Positions 56,128 to 64,000 of a stretch of DNA of 64,000 nucleotides are shown here, in pieces. The DNA is from Chloroflexota bacterium (lineage in GTDB: Bacteria; Chloroflexota; Anaerolineae; B4-G1; DUEL01). The notes below the pieces were generated by a model. It was not told the DNA's origin and did not search any database. It was given only the letters and a program-made list of their open reading frames with translations. Numbering within the stretch: the stretch's first letter is position 1; every line of letters begins with the position of its first letter. The stretch covers positions 62,001-126,000 of the forward strand of contig JADBJJ010000032.1 in NCBI GenBank assembly GCA_014874475.1, given 5' to 3'. Position numbers and translations under genes: made by a program.

Positions 56128-58482
56128 TCACTTTGAAATCTGAACGGCCGGCAGGGAGACCCGATCCCCTGCCGGCTTTTCGTTGATTTCTACCGGCCAC
56201 CGTTCCATAGTGTCTAACCAGTACACTCCGGTGAACGGCGAGTACTCTCCGGCGGGCGCATCGGCCGGAAGGGACAGTCGATGCCGCTGGACAAGGATAT
56301 CGCCGGGCTGCCACTGGTCTACCGGCACCGCCAATCCATCGCCAACGATGACTGGCTGGCCCCCTGGGCCGATCAGGTGCATCATAATGGATAGCGGGCG
56401 AGCAGGGACGGCTTCCACTCGCCACCAGGTCTCTATATCCACTGTCTCCCCTGGTCGGATGGGAGAGGGACCCGGCGAGATCTCTCCGAGAAAGGTGAGC
56501 GTGCCCACCTGGATAACGGATTCGGGAATGAAGTGCGGGCCTACCTTACCCGCCGGTTGTTCGTAAATGACAAAGGGGGGAAGAGCGCCAGTCCGTCGCT
56601 GCTCAAACGAAAGGCGTGCAGAGGCCAGTTGCCGACGGATGAACGGATCATCAGAGAGCGCCGTCTGGCGGAACAGGGCAAACCGGCCGGGGTACTGACC
56701 GCCGGTCGGATAGAGCCATCCAGAGGTACAGTCAAAGTAGGCCAGCCGGAGGTCTCCACGGCCAAACCCCTCAGCAACGGCCTCGGGGGTCAGCGGCGCT
56801 ACCGGCACAGTGCACTGAGCCAGCCAGTTCGGAGGCGGGTCCTGGGGAAGCACCCGGTAGACAAAGAGGGCAATACCGGGGCGGGCAATCGGCTCCCGGT
56901 GGCGGAACCAGTCATAAGTATCCGGATCGTTCAGCATGACCCCTTGCAGAGTCGTTGCGCCAATCACATAAAGTCCCGGCGCTGGATCGAAGCGGGAAGG
57001 AAGAGTCGGGGAAGCATACGGGACCGGAGGAATCGGTTCATAAACGATGCCATACAGGTCCGGACCCGCATAAGTATAGAAACTGACAAAGGGCAAAGAC
57101 ATGTCCGGATCCTTCTGCGTTCGGAGCCACTCCTTCAGCGCCTCAAAAGACTGACCCCAATCCAGATTGGAATCCACCAGATAGCGATGTCCTCTGTAAG
57201 GCCCGCCTGCCAGTTCGTTGAAAAACGTCAGATAGTGCGGAGCGATTCTCACGGTGCCGGCAACCAGCCAAACCATTAACGGGATATGGAGTACAAGGAA
57301 GGCACTCCGTATTCTGTGCTTCGCCCTCTGCATGACGCGGCCCGCGAGAACGAACAGGAAAGGCAAAGCGGGTAGCAGATAGCGGTAGCCGATCGCGATG
57401 GTGCTGAGTAGTGTTGCAAACCCGTAGAGCAGGGGATAGAGCCAAAGGTCCCGTTCCTGCCACCAGCGACGGGGAGACCAGCCCGGGATAGCCAGAGCCG
57501 CTGCCAGCAGAATCAGTGTTGAAAGCGGCGTTTTCAGAAGAAAGGCCACGGGATAGTAGTACCACCAGCCATAATGCCCCACCTGGCCCATCAGGAAAGC
57601 GCTATGGCCTTCGGCTGCGTGCTTTTGCAGCATCTGCCATAACAACAGATGGGTAGCAAGGGGATAAGGTCGGAATTCAAAGCCATATAGAGCCCAAAGC
57701 GTCAAGACTGCCAGCCCCACCAGGATGGCCAGCCATCCAGCCCACCGGAGCCCCACTCTGATGCTTTTCTGACGGCGAGCGTCTTCCAGGGCCCAGGTGA
57801 CCCCCAGCAGGCCAACGATTCCCAGCGGGAAGAAGCCAGAGGTTTTAGATGCCAGTGCCAGCCCCAGAGCAACGCCGCTCAGAACCATCCATCTCCAGCA
57901 ACGAGTCGCCACCCAACGGGTCGCTGCGTAAACCCCTATAAACCCCCAAACCGTCAGGAGCAGATCGGTGGTCGCCAGGCCGGAGTGGGCCAGGAAGTTG
58001 GGATCAAAAGCGAAGAGGAAGAGAGCCAGCCACCCTCCCCAACGCCCGAACCGTTCCCGGGCCCAGCGGTAGATAAAGGCCGCGCCGATCAGCGCCACCA
58101 GGGTGATGGGGAAGCGAGAGATAAAGGTTGCCGCTTCCAGGGCCGCGCCCGGCCCATACCAGTGGAGAAAAGCAGAGACAAAGCGAGAATGGTTCCCGTC
58201 GGCCCAGCCTTCCAGTTGCTCCACAGCCGGCCCGGGCTGGAGGAGCAGGCCAGCGCCCGCCAGCACATCGGGCAGGGGCGGCTGGGCCACCGCCCAGGCG
58301 AAGCGGAAATCCCATCGCGTCCAGTAGACGTAGCCCTGAGCCAGATGAACCGGCTCATCGGCGGTCAAAGAGAGTTGAGGGATGGAGAAGACAACCTGGG
58401 CGAAGAACAGGACCAAGAGAAGGTAAGGCAGTCCCTTTTTGGCGATGGATACGGCTTGACGGTCAACTGGCGATACCATCAT
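56128..58482 (-). CDS. GT-C membrane glycosyltransferase with C-terminal beta-sandwich domain (copy 2)
   Basis: 784 residues (two consecutive ATGs, 58482/58479). N-terminal helices, first loop SLTADEPVHLAQGYVYWTRWDF (acidic pair and His), NFLAHSGLATTDLLLTVWGF, GHYGWWYYYPVAFLLKTPL, and HRYLVDSNLDWGQSFEALKEWL. C-terminal soluble part includes IWTWWRVEA-like IETWWRVEAVPARPLSIMMHLIGPGG and GDILVQRHRLSLP. Closely similar in order to copies 1 and 3. Codes across the terminator of the facing gene (56148-56181). Acceptor unknown. Confidence 0.75.
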   Translation of the reverse strand: MMVSPVDRQAVSIAKKGLPYLLLVLFFAQVVFSIPQLSLTADEPVHLAQGYVYWTRWDFRFAWAVAQPPLPDVLAGAGLLLQPGPAVEQLEGWADGNHSRFVSAFLHWYGPGAALEAATFISRFPITLVALIGAAFIYRWARERFGRWGGWLALFLFAFDPNFLAHSGLATTDLLLTVWGFIGVYAATRWVATRCWRWMVLSGVALGLALASKTSGFFPLGIVGLLGVTWALEDARRQKSIRVGLRWAGWLAILVGLAVLTLWALYGFEFRPYPLATHLLLWQMLQKHAAEGHSAFLMGQVGHYGWWYYYPVAFLLKTPLSTLILLAAALAIPGWSPRRWWQERDLWLYPLLYGFATLLSTIAIGYRYLLPALPFLFVLAGRVMQRAKHRIRSAFLVLHIPLMVWLVAGTVRIAPHYLTFFNELAGGPYRGHRYLVDSNLDWGQSFEALKEWLRTQKDPDMSLPFVSFYTYAGPDLYGIVYEPIPPVPYASPTLPSRFDPAPGLYVIGATTLQGVMLNDPDTYDWFRHREPIARPGIALFVYRVLPQDPPPNWLAQCTVPVAPLTPEAVAEGFGRGDLRLAYFDCTSGWLYPTGGQYPGRFALFRQTALSDDPFIRRQLASARLSFEQRRTGALPPFVIYEQPAGKVGPHFIPESVIQVGTLTFLGEISPGPSPIRPGETVDIETWWRVEAVPARPLSIMMHLIGPGGQPVIVGDGLAVPVDQWQPGDILVQRHRLSLPADAPAGEYSPFTGVYWLDTMERWPVEINEKPAGDRVSLPAVQISK
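56148..56181 (+). terminator. intrinsic terminator of the YLPLV gene, inside the facing gene's 3' end
   Basis: GCCGGCAGGG (56148-56157), 10-nt loop, CCCTGCCGGC (56168-56177), TTTT (56178-56181), 35 bp after the stop at 56113. The same bases code the last residues of the GT-C protein on the other strand. Confidence 0.7.
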
Positions 58483-58551
58483 TGACTGATGAACGGGACT
58501 CGGCGAAGGTCACTTTGAGGTAACCTTTACCCGGGCTTGGAATTCTTCACC

Positions 58552-59814
58552 TCATCGTCCCCTGGCCACCAGTGGCAAGTAGACGCGCGTGATAGGGGGA
58601 ATGGGGCCTATAGTCACCTGCACAGGGGCGGAAAATTCTGTCACACATATGTTGGTAAGAGGCCGTCGAGAGAGAGCCACGAATTCTATTTGGGCGCCCT
58701 CCCACAATCCTCCGATGGCCACACGATGATGGGTGGTAGGTGTGGTATCCAGAGATGTAGCATGGGTGTAGGCCGAAAGACCATAGTTTGCCACCAGGGG
58801 AAGGTAGATGAAGTAAGAACCTGTGGGAGTAACGGGAGCCGTTGGCGTTATGAATCGGTACCATACCTGTGTGGATGCTGGTTGCGGTGTGTTCCATTCA
58901 ATGATCAGAAAATCCAGCACCGTCTGAGTGACCACATTGGTGATAAAACCAGAGGGCATTGCCGAGGCCGGTGGGGGCAGGCGGTTATCGGGAAAGGGTA
59001 CTTGAATTAGCGAACCCTCATCCCAATAAGTGGATCTCGGTGGTGTTGTCACTCCCCTGGCATCCGTATAGGTCCAGACGTTAATGGTCGTGGAGACCGC
59101 TTCGGCAGTAACGCTCAGTGGTTGCCAGTTCCAGATATCCCGATATTCCGGGGACCAGATAATGTTTGGGGGCAGTTCATCCAGTGTGTCCAATCCCGGG
59201 TTGGGGCATTCGGAACGGTAATCCGGTGGGCAGTTCATCGGGTATTCATAACGATCCTGCTCATCGTGAGGGGGCAGGTTCTGGCCCGTAGGGTCGATTC
59301 CGACTTTGCTGATGTAGCCGGGATCGGGTTGATTTTTGTGGTAGATTTGGAACTGGTACAGGGTACAAGGAGACACCGAGACCGGCTGATAGATGCCACC
59401 GATGTAACCTGCACCCCATCGGATATAGCCCTGGGAGTGGTTGCCCTCATCGTGGCAGTCTCTACCGGGCGCGGGAGGCGGATAGCATTCGTTGTGATGG
59501 GGATGTCCACCGTCTATAAACTCGGGAATGGCGGCCGTCCAGAACCATTCATACCACATCCCGGCGACGAAGTGGTTGGTGGGCCGCCAGTAGAAGGGGT
59601 ATCGCGGGTCGTCCATATCGCCGTTCACCAGCAGATTGGGCTCTCCGGCGGGCGTGGAGAGCGGCGAAAGGAAGGTCTGCATCTGAAAGGGACCGACCAA
59701 CGGCGAATCAAAGGGGTTGGTCCTGGCAAAAGTTTTCCCCGCCATCCCTAATAACCCAGTGAGGGCGGCGAGGAAGAGGATAAGGATCAGAAGCCATAGC
59801 CTTCTAAATTGCAT
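58552..59814 (-). CDS. secreted protein with Fn3-like domain and two YLPLV motifs (copy 2)
   Basis: 420 residues. Signal peptide about 1-31 (MQFRRLWLLILILFLAALTG; cleavage after FA|RT). Same layout as copy 1: GYIGGIYQPVSVSPCTLYQFQIYHKNQPD, LSVTAEAVSTTINVWTYTDARG, and an Fn3-like part FLIIEWNTPQPASTQVWYRFITP interrupted by YFIYLPLVANYG. A second motif ends the chain (ITRVYLPLVARGR). GGGAGGAAAG precedes the ATG. Lies between two GT-C genes. Function unknown. Confidence 0.7.
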   Translation of the reverse strand: MQFRRLWLLILILFLAALTGLLGMAGKTFARTNPFDSPLVGPFQMQTFLSPLSTPAGEPNLLVNGDMDDPRYPFYWRPTNHFVAGMWYEWFWTAAIPEFIDGGHPHHNECYPPPAPGRDCHDEGNHSQGYIRWGAGYIGGIYQPVSVSPCTLYQFQIYHKNQPDPGYISKVGIDPTGQNLPPHDEQDRYEYPMNCPPDYRSECPNPGLDTLDELPPNIIWSPEYRDIWNWQPLSVTAEAVSTTINVWTYTDARGVTTPPRSTYWDEGSLIQVPFPDNRLPPPASAMPSGFITNVVTQTVLDFLIIEWNTPQPASTQVWYRFITPTAPVTPTGSYFIYLPLVANYGLSAYTHATSLDTTPTTHHRVAIGGLWEGAQIEFVALSRRPLTNICVTEFSAPVQVTIGPIPPITRVYLPLVARGR

Positions 59815-59917
59815 ACTTTCCTCCCATTAATATAATATTAAATAGTCAGGCCCACCAGTAAAAACTGCGTGCCGGATTGCGAACCAGCCCGTCGCGCCTC
59901 AAACGAGGAAAAATCTG

Positions 59918-62275
59918 TCAATGGGATCGCAGTTCAACCTCCAGATTCACGTAAAGGGCATCTATTTTTGATGCTTCGGTCACAGCCCACCGCTCCATCG
60001 TATCCAGCCAGTAGACACCGGTACGCAACCGGAGAGATTCGCCGGCAGGGGGCAGGGAAAACCGGTGCCGCTGGACAATAACGTCCCCCGGCTGCCAGAT
60101 GACCGGCGAGACACCCAGGCCGTCGTTCTGGCCCAGCACTTCGCCCGTCGCTGAAAGCAAATGCCCCATAATGGAGAGCGGGCGGGTAACAGGCCCTTCG
60201 GTCACCTGCCACCAGGTCTCCACATCCAGTCCGTCGTCATCGGTATAGGCTGTCGCACCCAGAAAGGCCAGGGGGCCATCCAGGCGAACCGGCGGAGTGC
60301 TCCCCTCGGGTAGCATCAGACGAAGGGACGAAGGCGACACCGGTGTGCCGGCCGACCATTCGTAGATGCGAAACGGCGGCGTCCAACCACTCCGCTTCTG
60401 CTCATAGGAAAGGCGCGCCTGCGAGAGATGAGGACGAGCCAGAGCAGTCTTCATCGCAGTGTCCCGGTAGAAGACATACCACCCCGATGAGTGTCCCCCT
60501 TCCGGATACAGCCACGCTTGCCTACAATCAAACTCTGCCAACCGGAGGTCATCCCGACCGAATCCTTCGGCTATCGCCTCAGCCGACAGGGGCGCCACCG
60601 GTACTGTGCACTGGGCAACCCACCGGGGTGGCGGGTCCTGAGAGGAGACACGGTAGTAAAAAAGAACGTGGGCGATCTGGGCATCCGGCGTGCGCTTACG
60701 GAACCAGTCATATATCTCCGGGTCTACCAGAGGAATCCCATCCAGCGTCGTTGCACTGATGACATAATCCCCCGGCGGCGGGTTGAACCGGGAGGGGAAA
60801 ATCGCCGGGGTGTTTCCCCACATCGGGGTCAGCGGTTCATAGCGCACGCCGTAGAGAGCAGGGTCATAAGCGGGAAGAAAAGCGGAGAGGCGCACTTTCT
60901 CCAGCCCTCGCTCTCGCTGGAAACGGGCCAGGTCCTTGTAGCCCTGCCCCCAATCGGTGTTGGAATCGGCCAGGTACCGCCAGCCGTTATCCGGCCCCCC
61001 CGCCAGTTCGTTGAAGTAGGCCAGGTAGTGGGGAGCGACTCGCAACGTGCCCACAGCCAGCCAGGCAAGGGAAAGGAACAGCAGAATACGCAATGGAGAG
61101 TACGTGCGCCGTATCGCGCGTTCCGCTTTGCACATTCCATAGCCCGCCAGGAGAAAAAGGCATGGGAGCACCGGAAGCAGATGGCGGTAACCGATATTCA
61201 ACGGGCTTGCCAGCGTGCTGACCCCATAGAGGAGGAAGAAAAGGACCATCGGCCCCCACCGGGCGATGAGACGGGACAGGTCCTTAGGGCGGCGGAAAAG
61301 GGTGAGGGTGGCCGAAGCCAGCAAGATGACAAAAAGCAGTTGAGTGGGCAAGGGAGTCTTCAGGGCAAACGCCACCGGGAAGTAGTACCACCAGCCATGA
61401 GTCCGGTTCTCCCCCAGCAGAAAAGCCGGATGGCCATCGGCAATATGGCGGCGCAGGCGGAGAAACGGGATAGCATGGCTGGGGGCTGGAACGAGAGCGT
61501 CGGTGCCCGGAAGCGGGCCGTACTCAAACCCGTAGAGAGCCCAGATGACCAGGCCCGCCAGAGCGAAGAGCCCCAGCAAGGCGACGAAGCGCCGGGGGTG
61601 AATCAGCAGTCCCACCAGGAAGACCGTCGGGAGCAACAAGATGGCCGATGTCTTGGTGCCCAGGGCCAGCCCCAGCGCCAGGCCAGCAGCCAGCCAGCGG
61701 GTAGCCGCCGGTCGGCGGAGCCAGCGGGCGAAGATAAAGAGGGCCAATGCCGTCGTGGTGGCTGCCCCCAGATCAGTTCCCGCCACCGATGAGTGGGCCA
61801 GGATATTCGGATCCAAAGCCAGCAGGTACAAAGCCAGCAGACCGCATCGCTTTCCACCGAGATCCGTTCCCCAGCGGTAGACCGTTGCCCCCAGCAGAAG
61901 CCCCAGCAGAGCCATCATCGCCCGGGCCGGAAGGAGCAGACGGTCAATCAGCCAATACGAGGTAATCGTCTCCCGGGCAATCGCCAGCAGGGCAATGCTA
62001 TCGGTCAGGTCCAGAGGAGCCTCCTCCCAGGCCGGAAACCCCCGAGGGTCCGGAAGATCGGGCACAAATAGCGAAGGAAGAGAGGCCCATATCTTGACAA
62101 AAGGCGGATGCTCCTCCACCAGCCGATAATCGCCGGTCCGGAGGATACTGTAGCCGCTGGCCAGGTGCAGTCCTTCGTCAACCACCATAGAGGTAGACCG
62201 GGCTGCATAAAGGGCCAGCGTCCACAACACCAGAAGTAGAAAAACGACCAACCAGTAGAACCGGGGAGATTTCAT
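59918..62275 (-). CDS. GT-C membrane glycosyltransferase with C-terminal beta-sandwich domain (copy 3)
   Basis: 785 residues. SMVVDEGLHLASGYSILRTGDY in the first loop, NILAHSSVAGTDLGAATTTALALF, RTHGWWYYFPVAFALKTPLP, WRYLADSNTDWGQGYKDLARF. The C-terminal soluble region ends in VETWWQVTEGPVTRPLSIMGHLLSATG and GDVIVQRHRFSLPP. Same architecture as copies 1 and 2; the three are diverged paralogs. Follows the YLPLV copy 2 gene after about 100 bp on the same strand and the partial fourth GT-C gene after 18 bp. Confidence 0.75.
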   Translation of the reverse strand: MKSPRFYWLVVFLLLVLWTLALYAARSTSMVVDEGLHLASGYSILRTGDYRLVEEHPPFVKIWASLPSLFVPDLPDPRGFPAWEEAPLDLTDSIALLAIARETITSYWLIDRLLLPARAMMALLGLLLGATVYRWGTDLGGKRCGLLALYLLALDPNILAHSSVAGTDLGAATTTALALFIFARWLRRPAATRWLAAGLALGLALGTKTSAILLLPTVFLVGLLIHPRRFVALLGLFALAGLVIWALYGFEYGPLPGTDALVPAPSHAIPFLRLRRHIADGHPAFLLGENRTHGWWYYFPVAFALKTPLPTQLLFVILLASATLTLFRRPKDLSRLIARWGPMVLFFLLYGVSTLASPLNIGYRHLLPVLPCLFLLAGYGMCKAERAIRRTYSPLRILLFLSLAWLAVGTLRVAPHYLAYFNELAGGPDNGWRYLADSNTDWGQGYKDLARFQRERGLEKVRLSAFLPAYDPALYGVRYEPLTPMWGNTPAIFPSRFNPPPGDYVISATTLDGIPLVDPEIYDWFRKRTPDAQIAHVLFYYRVSSQDPPPRWVAQCTVPVAPLSAEAIAEGFGRDDLRLAEFDCRQAWLYPEGGHSSGWYVFYRDTAMKTALARPHLSQARLSYEQKRSGWTPPFRIYEWSAGTPVSPSSLRLMLPEGSTPPVRLDGPLAFLGATAYTDDDGLDVETWWQVTEGPVTRPLSIMGHLLSATGEVLGQNDGLGVSPVIWQPGDVIVQRHRFSLPPAGESLRLRTGVYWLDTMERWAVTEASKIDALYVNLEVELRSH

Positions 62276-62293
62276 AAAGTCCGAGTTCCGATT

Positions 62294-64000
62294 TTATGGC
62301 CGCTCCGGCCAGATCGGGATTGCGGCATCCGGTATCCCGTTGCCCCCGATGGTCACCGGCAGACGGACACCGTCCTCCAGCCGGTAGAATCCTACTGCAA
62401 TGCGTTTTCCCTCTACCAATCGGGGCAGGCGATGAACATCCAGAATCAAGTCTCCTGGCTTCCAGAGGGAGGTAGGGAACGCCCCACCCATTGGCGGCCC
62501 ATCACCCGCTGCCAGCAGCGCACCAGAGGCATCATAGAGATGGACAAAAACGTGGTAATCTTCGGCCAGTGGAGCCAGGCTTTGCCAACACAGGGCAACC
62601 TGTATACCGGTCTCATCGGTTACCACATTGGCATGGGTCAGCGCTACGTTCTCGCTCAGGCGGACCTCCGCAGTCAGACGGCCAGATTCGGGGCAAAGCG
62701 GACTCTTCCCTGAAAGGCGAAGACGGTCTAATATCAGCCGATCGTCCGCGGGTACGCCGTTCAGGTATACCGGCAATCGCTGCGTACTATTGCCCTCGTA
62801 GATGACCAGTTGCAGGTTCCAGCCCTGAGTGGGGAAGTCCATCGGTGGCAGGCGGAACCGGTAGCGGTCCCGGATGACCTCACCGGTCCGCCAGGCAGAG
62901 GTGGGATAGTTCCCGCGGCCAGGCCAGGAGTCGTAGGTCCAGCGCAGGGTATCGTCGCCGGGGACCGGAGAGACCAGTTGAAGAGCCACGATGTAATCGT
63001 CCGTTATCGGCGCCGTGGCCTGCCAGTAGAGGGTAACATCCAGAAGATACTTCTCCGGTCGGGAGTTCAGGTCGTAACCCAGAAAACGGATGGCATTGCC
63101 GAAGCGCGCCTGAACGGAATGCTGGGGGTGCACGGCATCGGGATCCGCGTATCGGGACGGTGGAGCATAAAAAGCGGGAAAGATGTCGGCAACCGTCCAG
63201 AGGGCCAGAAGAGCCAGGGGAATAATCAATAACCGAATGACAAATGATGGAACGCGCAATGACTGATTCAGCAGAAAGGAAATCCCCAGAGCGAGGAGAG
63301 TGGCCACAGCCGGCAAGGCGGGGAAAAGGAGACGGCCACCAGGCGCCGGGGTCATCATATTCCAGCGGATCCAACCGACCAGGACCAGAAGGAACCAAGC
63401 CGCGAGGAAAACAGTTGGCCAGCGCTCCGCAGAGCGAAGTTTTCGCCAGTTCCAAAGCAGACCACCGATGCCGGCCAGAGTCAGGAAGGCGTAGAGGACG
63501 TAGAAGCCAGCAGGATAGAACGAACAGGGAATCTGTCCCCAGAACGAACGAAACACCAGTCCGGCCTCGTTCCACGGGTAAATCGGATTCTGGCGCAGGC
63601 CAACCAGTTCCAGCATAGGCGCCAGTGCGGTGGGATCGCCATAGAGGCGCCAGTTCCGCCAGAACCACCAACCGGAGAGAACAGCGGGCATGAGAATGAC
63701 CAGGGCCCAATGACCAGCGAGCGAAGCCCATGCTCGGAGACCAGCGCCCTGCCTGAAACGGTAAAAGTTGAACAGAACGACCAGCAGGGAAATGGGCAGC
63801 AGCAGCCAACCGCTCAGTTTGGAAAGCCCTGCCAACCCGATCAGGGAGCCCAGTAAGAGGGTACGCTGGACCGAGAGATTTTCCTGCCCGATTCGGACCA
63901 GCAGGTAGAGGCTCCAGGTCGCCAGAGGAGTTATCAGGTTGTCATTGTTCACGCCGCTGGCGACGAAGAGAAACTGGGGATTAAAGGCCACGATGGCGGT
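62294..64000 (-). CDS. GT-C membrane glycosyltransferase with multiple C-terminal beta-sandwich domains, N-terminus outside window
   Basis: At least 569 residues readable; the first helices and catalytic DE loop lie beyond 64000. AFNPQFLFVASGVNNDNLITPLATWSLYLLV matches the DUF2142-like branch ('NND' after the phosphate-sugar loop), as in the gene at 22960-24381. After the membrane part (to about residue 265) there are at least two beta-sandwich domains: FLGYDLNSRPEKYLLDVTLYWQATAPITDDYIVALQLV and LTHANVVTDETGIQVALCWQSLAPLAEDYHVFVHLYD with GDLILDVHRLPRL. The first domain resembles that of the membrane protein at 39407-40264. Confidence 0.72.
   Translation of the reverse strand, partial: TAIVAFNPQFLFVASGVNNDNLITPLATWSLYLLVRIGQENLSVQRTLLLGSLIGLAGLSKLSGWLLLPISLLVVLFNFYRFRQGAGLRAWASLAGHWALVILMPAVLSGWWFWRNWRLYGDPTALAPMLELVGLRQNPIYPWNEAGLVFRSFWGQIPCSFYPAGFYVLYAFLTLAGIGGLLWNWRKLRSAERWPTVFLAAWFLLVLVGWIRWNMMTPAPGGRLLFPALPAVATLLALGISFLLNQSLRVPSFVIRLLIIPLALLALWTVADIFPAFYAPPSRYADPDAVHPQHSVQARFGNAIRFLGYDLNSRPEKYLLDVTLYWQATAPITDDYIVALQLVSPVPGDDTLRWTYDSWPGRGNYPTSAWRTGEVIRDRYRFRLPPMDFPTQGWNLQLVIYEGNSTQRLPVYLNGVPADDRLILDRLRLSGKSPLCPESGRLTAEVRLSENVALTHANVVTDETGIQVALCWQSLAPLAEDYHVFVHLYDASGALLAAGDGPPMGGAFPTSLWKPGDLILDVHRLPRLVEGKRIAVGFYRLEDGVRLPVTIGGNGIPDAAIPIWPERP

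Overview
The window looks like a piece of a GC-rich Chloroflexota (Anaerolineae-like) chromosome. This is inferred from gene content, not from any database search. The hints are several large GT-C membrane glycosyltransferases with C-terminal beta-sandwich domains, secreted proteins carrying a 'VYLPLV' string, a four-subunit pyruvate:ferredoxin oxidoreductase, acyl-CoA carboxylase subunits encoded separately from a BioY transporter, and promoters of sigma-70 type. Most genes sit in tight directional operons with 1- or 4-nt overlaps. I saw no rRNA, tRNA, CRISPR array, transposase or phage genes.

Layout. 1-5.3 kb (minus): a partial lysine 2,3-aminomutase, a decayed glycoside hydrolase cut by a small inverted-repeat element, and a corrinoid methyltransferase set (one corrinoid protein and two MttB-family methyltransferases without an in-frame amber codon). 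5.4-7 kb (plus): a class III aminotransferase behind a clear promoter and a hairpin-forming repeat. 7-13.8 kb (minus): three small membrane proteins, a ThiS-like protein overlapping a TrmI-type tRNA methyltransferase, and three proton-pump-like membrane subunits with no catalytic partners. 13.9-20.7 kb (plus): a fatty-acid/acyl-CoA carboxylase cluster (fabF, fabH, carboxyltransferase, bioY, accC, biotin carrier).

20.7-37.3 kb (minus): an AmrS-like radical SAM protein, a methyltransferase, an FlK-like thioesterase, a GT-C protein, a three-gene operon with a split PEP-synthase/rifampicin-phosphotransferase-like enzyme plus a CrtC/AttH-like protein, the por operon (G-D-A-small ORF-B), RNase Z, RtcA, a HAS-barrel protein, a VanW protein and two paralogous lipoproteins. 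37.4-40.3 kb (plus): SCP2, PH-SHOCT, purine nucleoside phosphorylase and a Pro/Thr-linker membrane protein. 40.3-41.9 kb (minus): mutY and a broken subtilase.

41.85-52.5 kb (plus) is the best-defined system: promoter, cobalamin riboswitch, antiterminator/terminator pair, then btuF-btuC-btuD, an asparagine-synthase-like PP-loop protein with a zinc ribbon, a small ORF, a DUF71 ATPase, cbiB, cobD, cobT, cobS, cbiR and cobU. It reads as a B12 uptake, salvage and remodelling operon, and would supply the cofactor that the corrinoid methyltransferase system at the left end uses. 52.5-64 kb holds four further GT-C proteins interleaved with two paralogous secreted 'YLPLV' proteins.

The most promising undescribed points are the AsnB-like/DUF71 pair inside the B12 operon, the split PEP-synthase-like operon, the orphan proton-pump-like module, the YLPLV motif, and hairpin-type repeats found both between genes and inside a reading frame.
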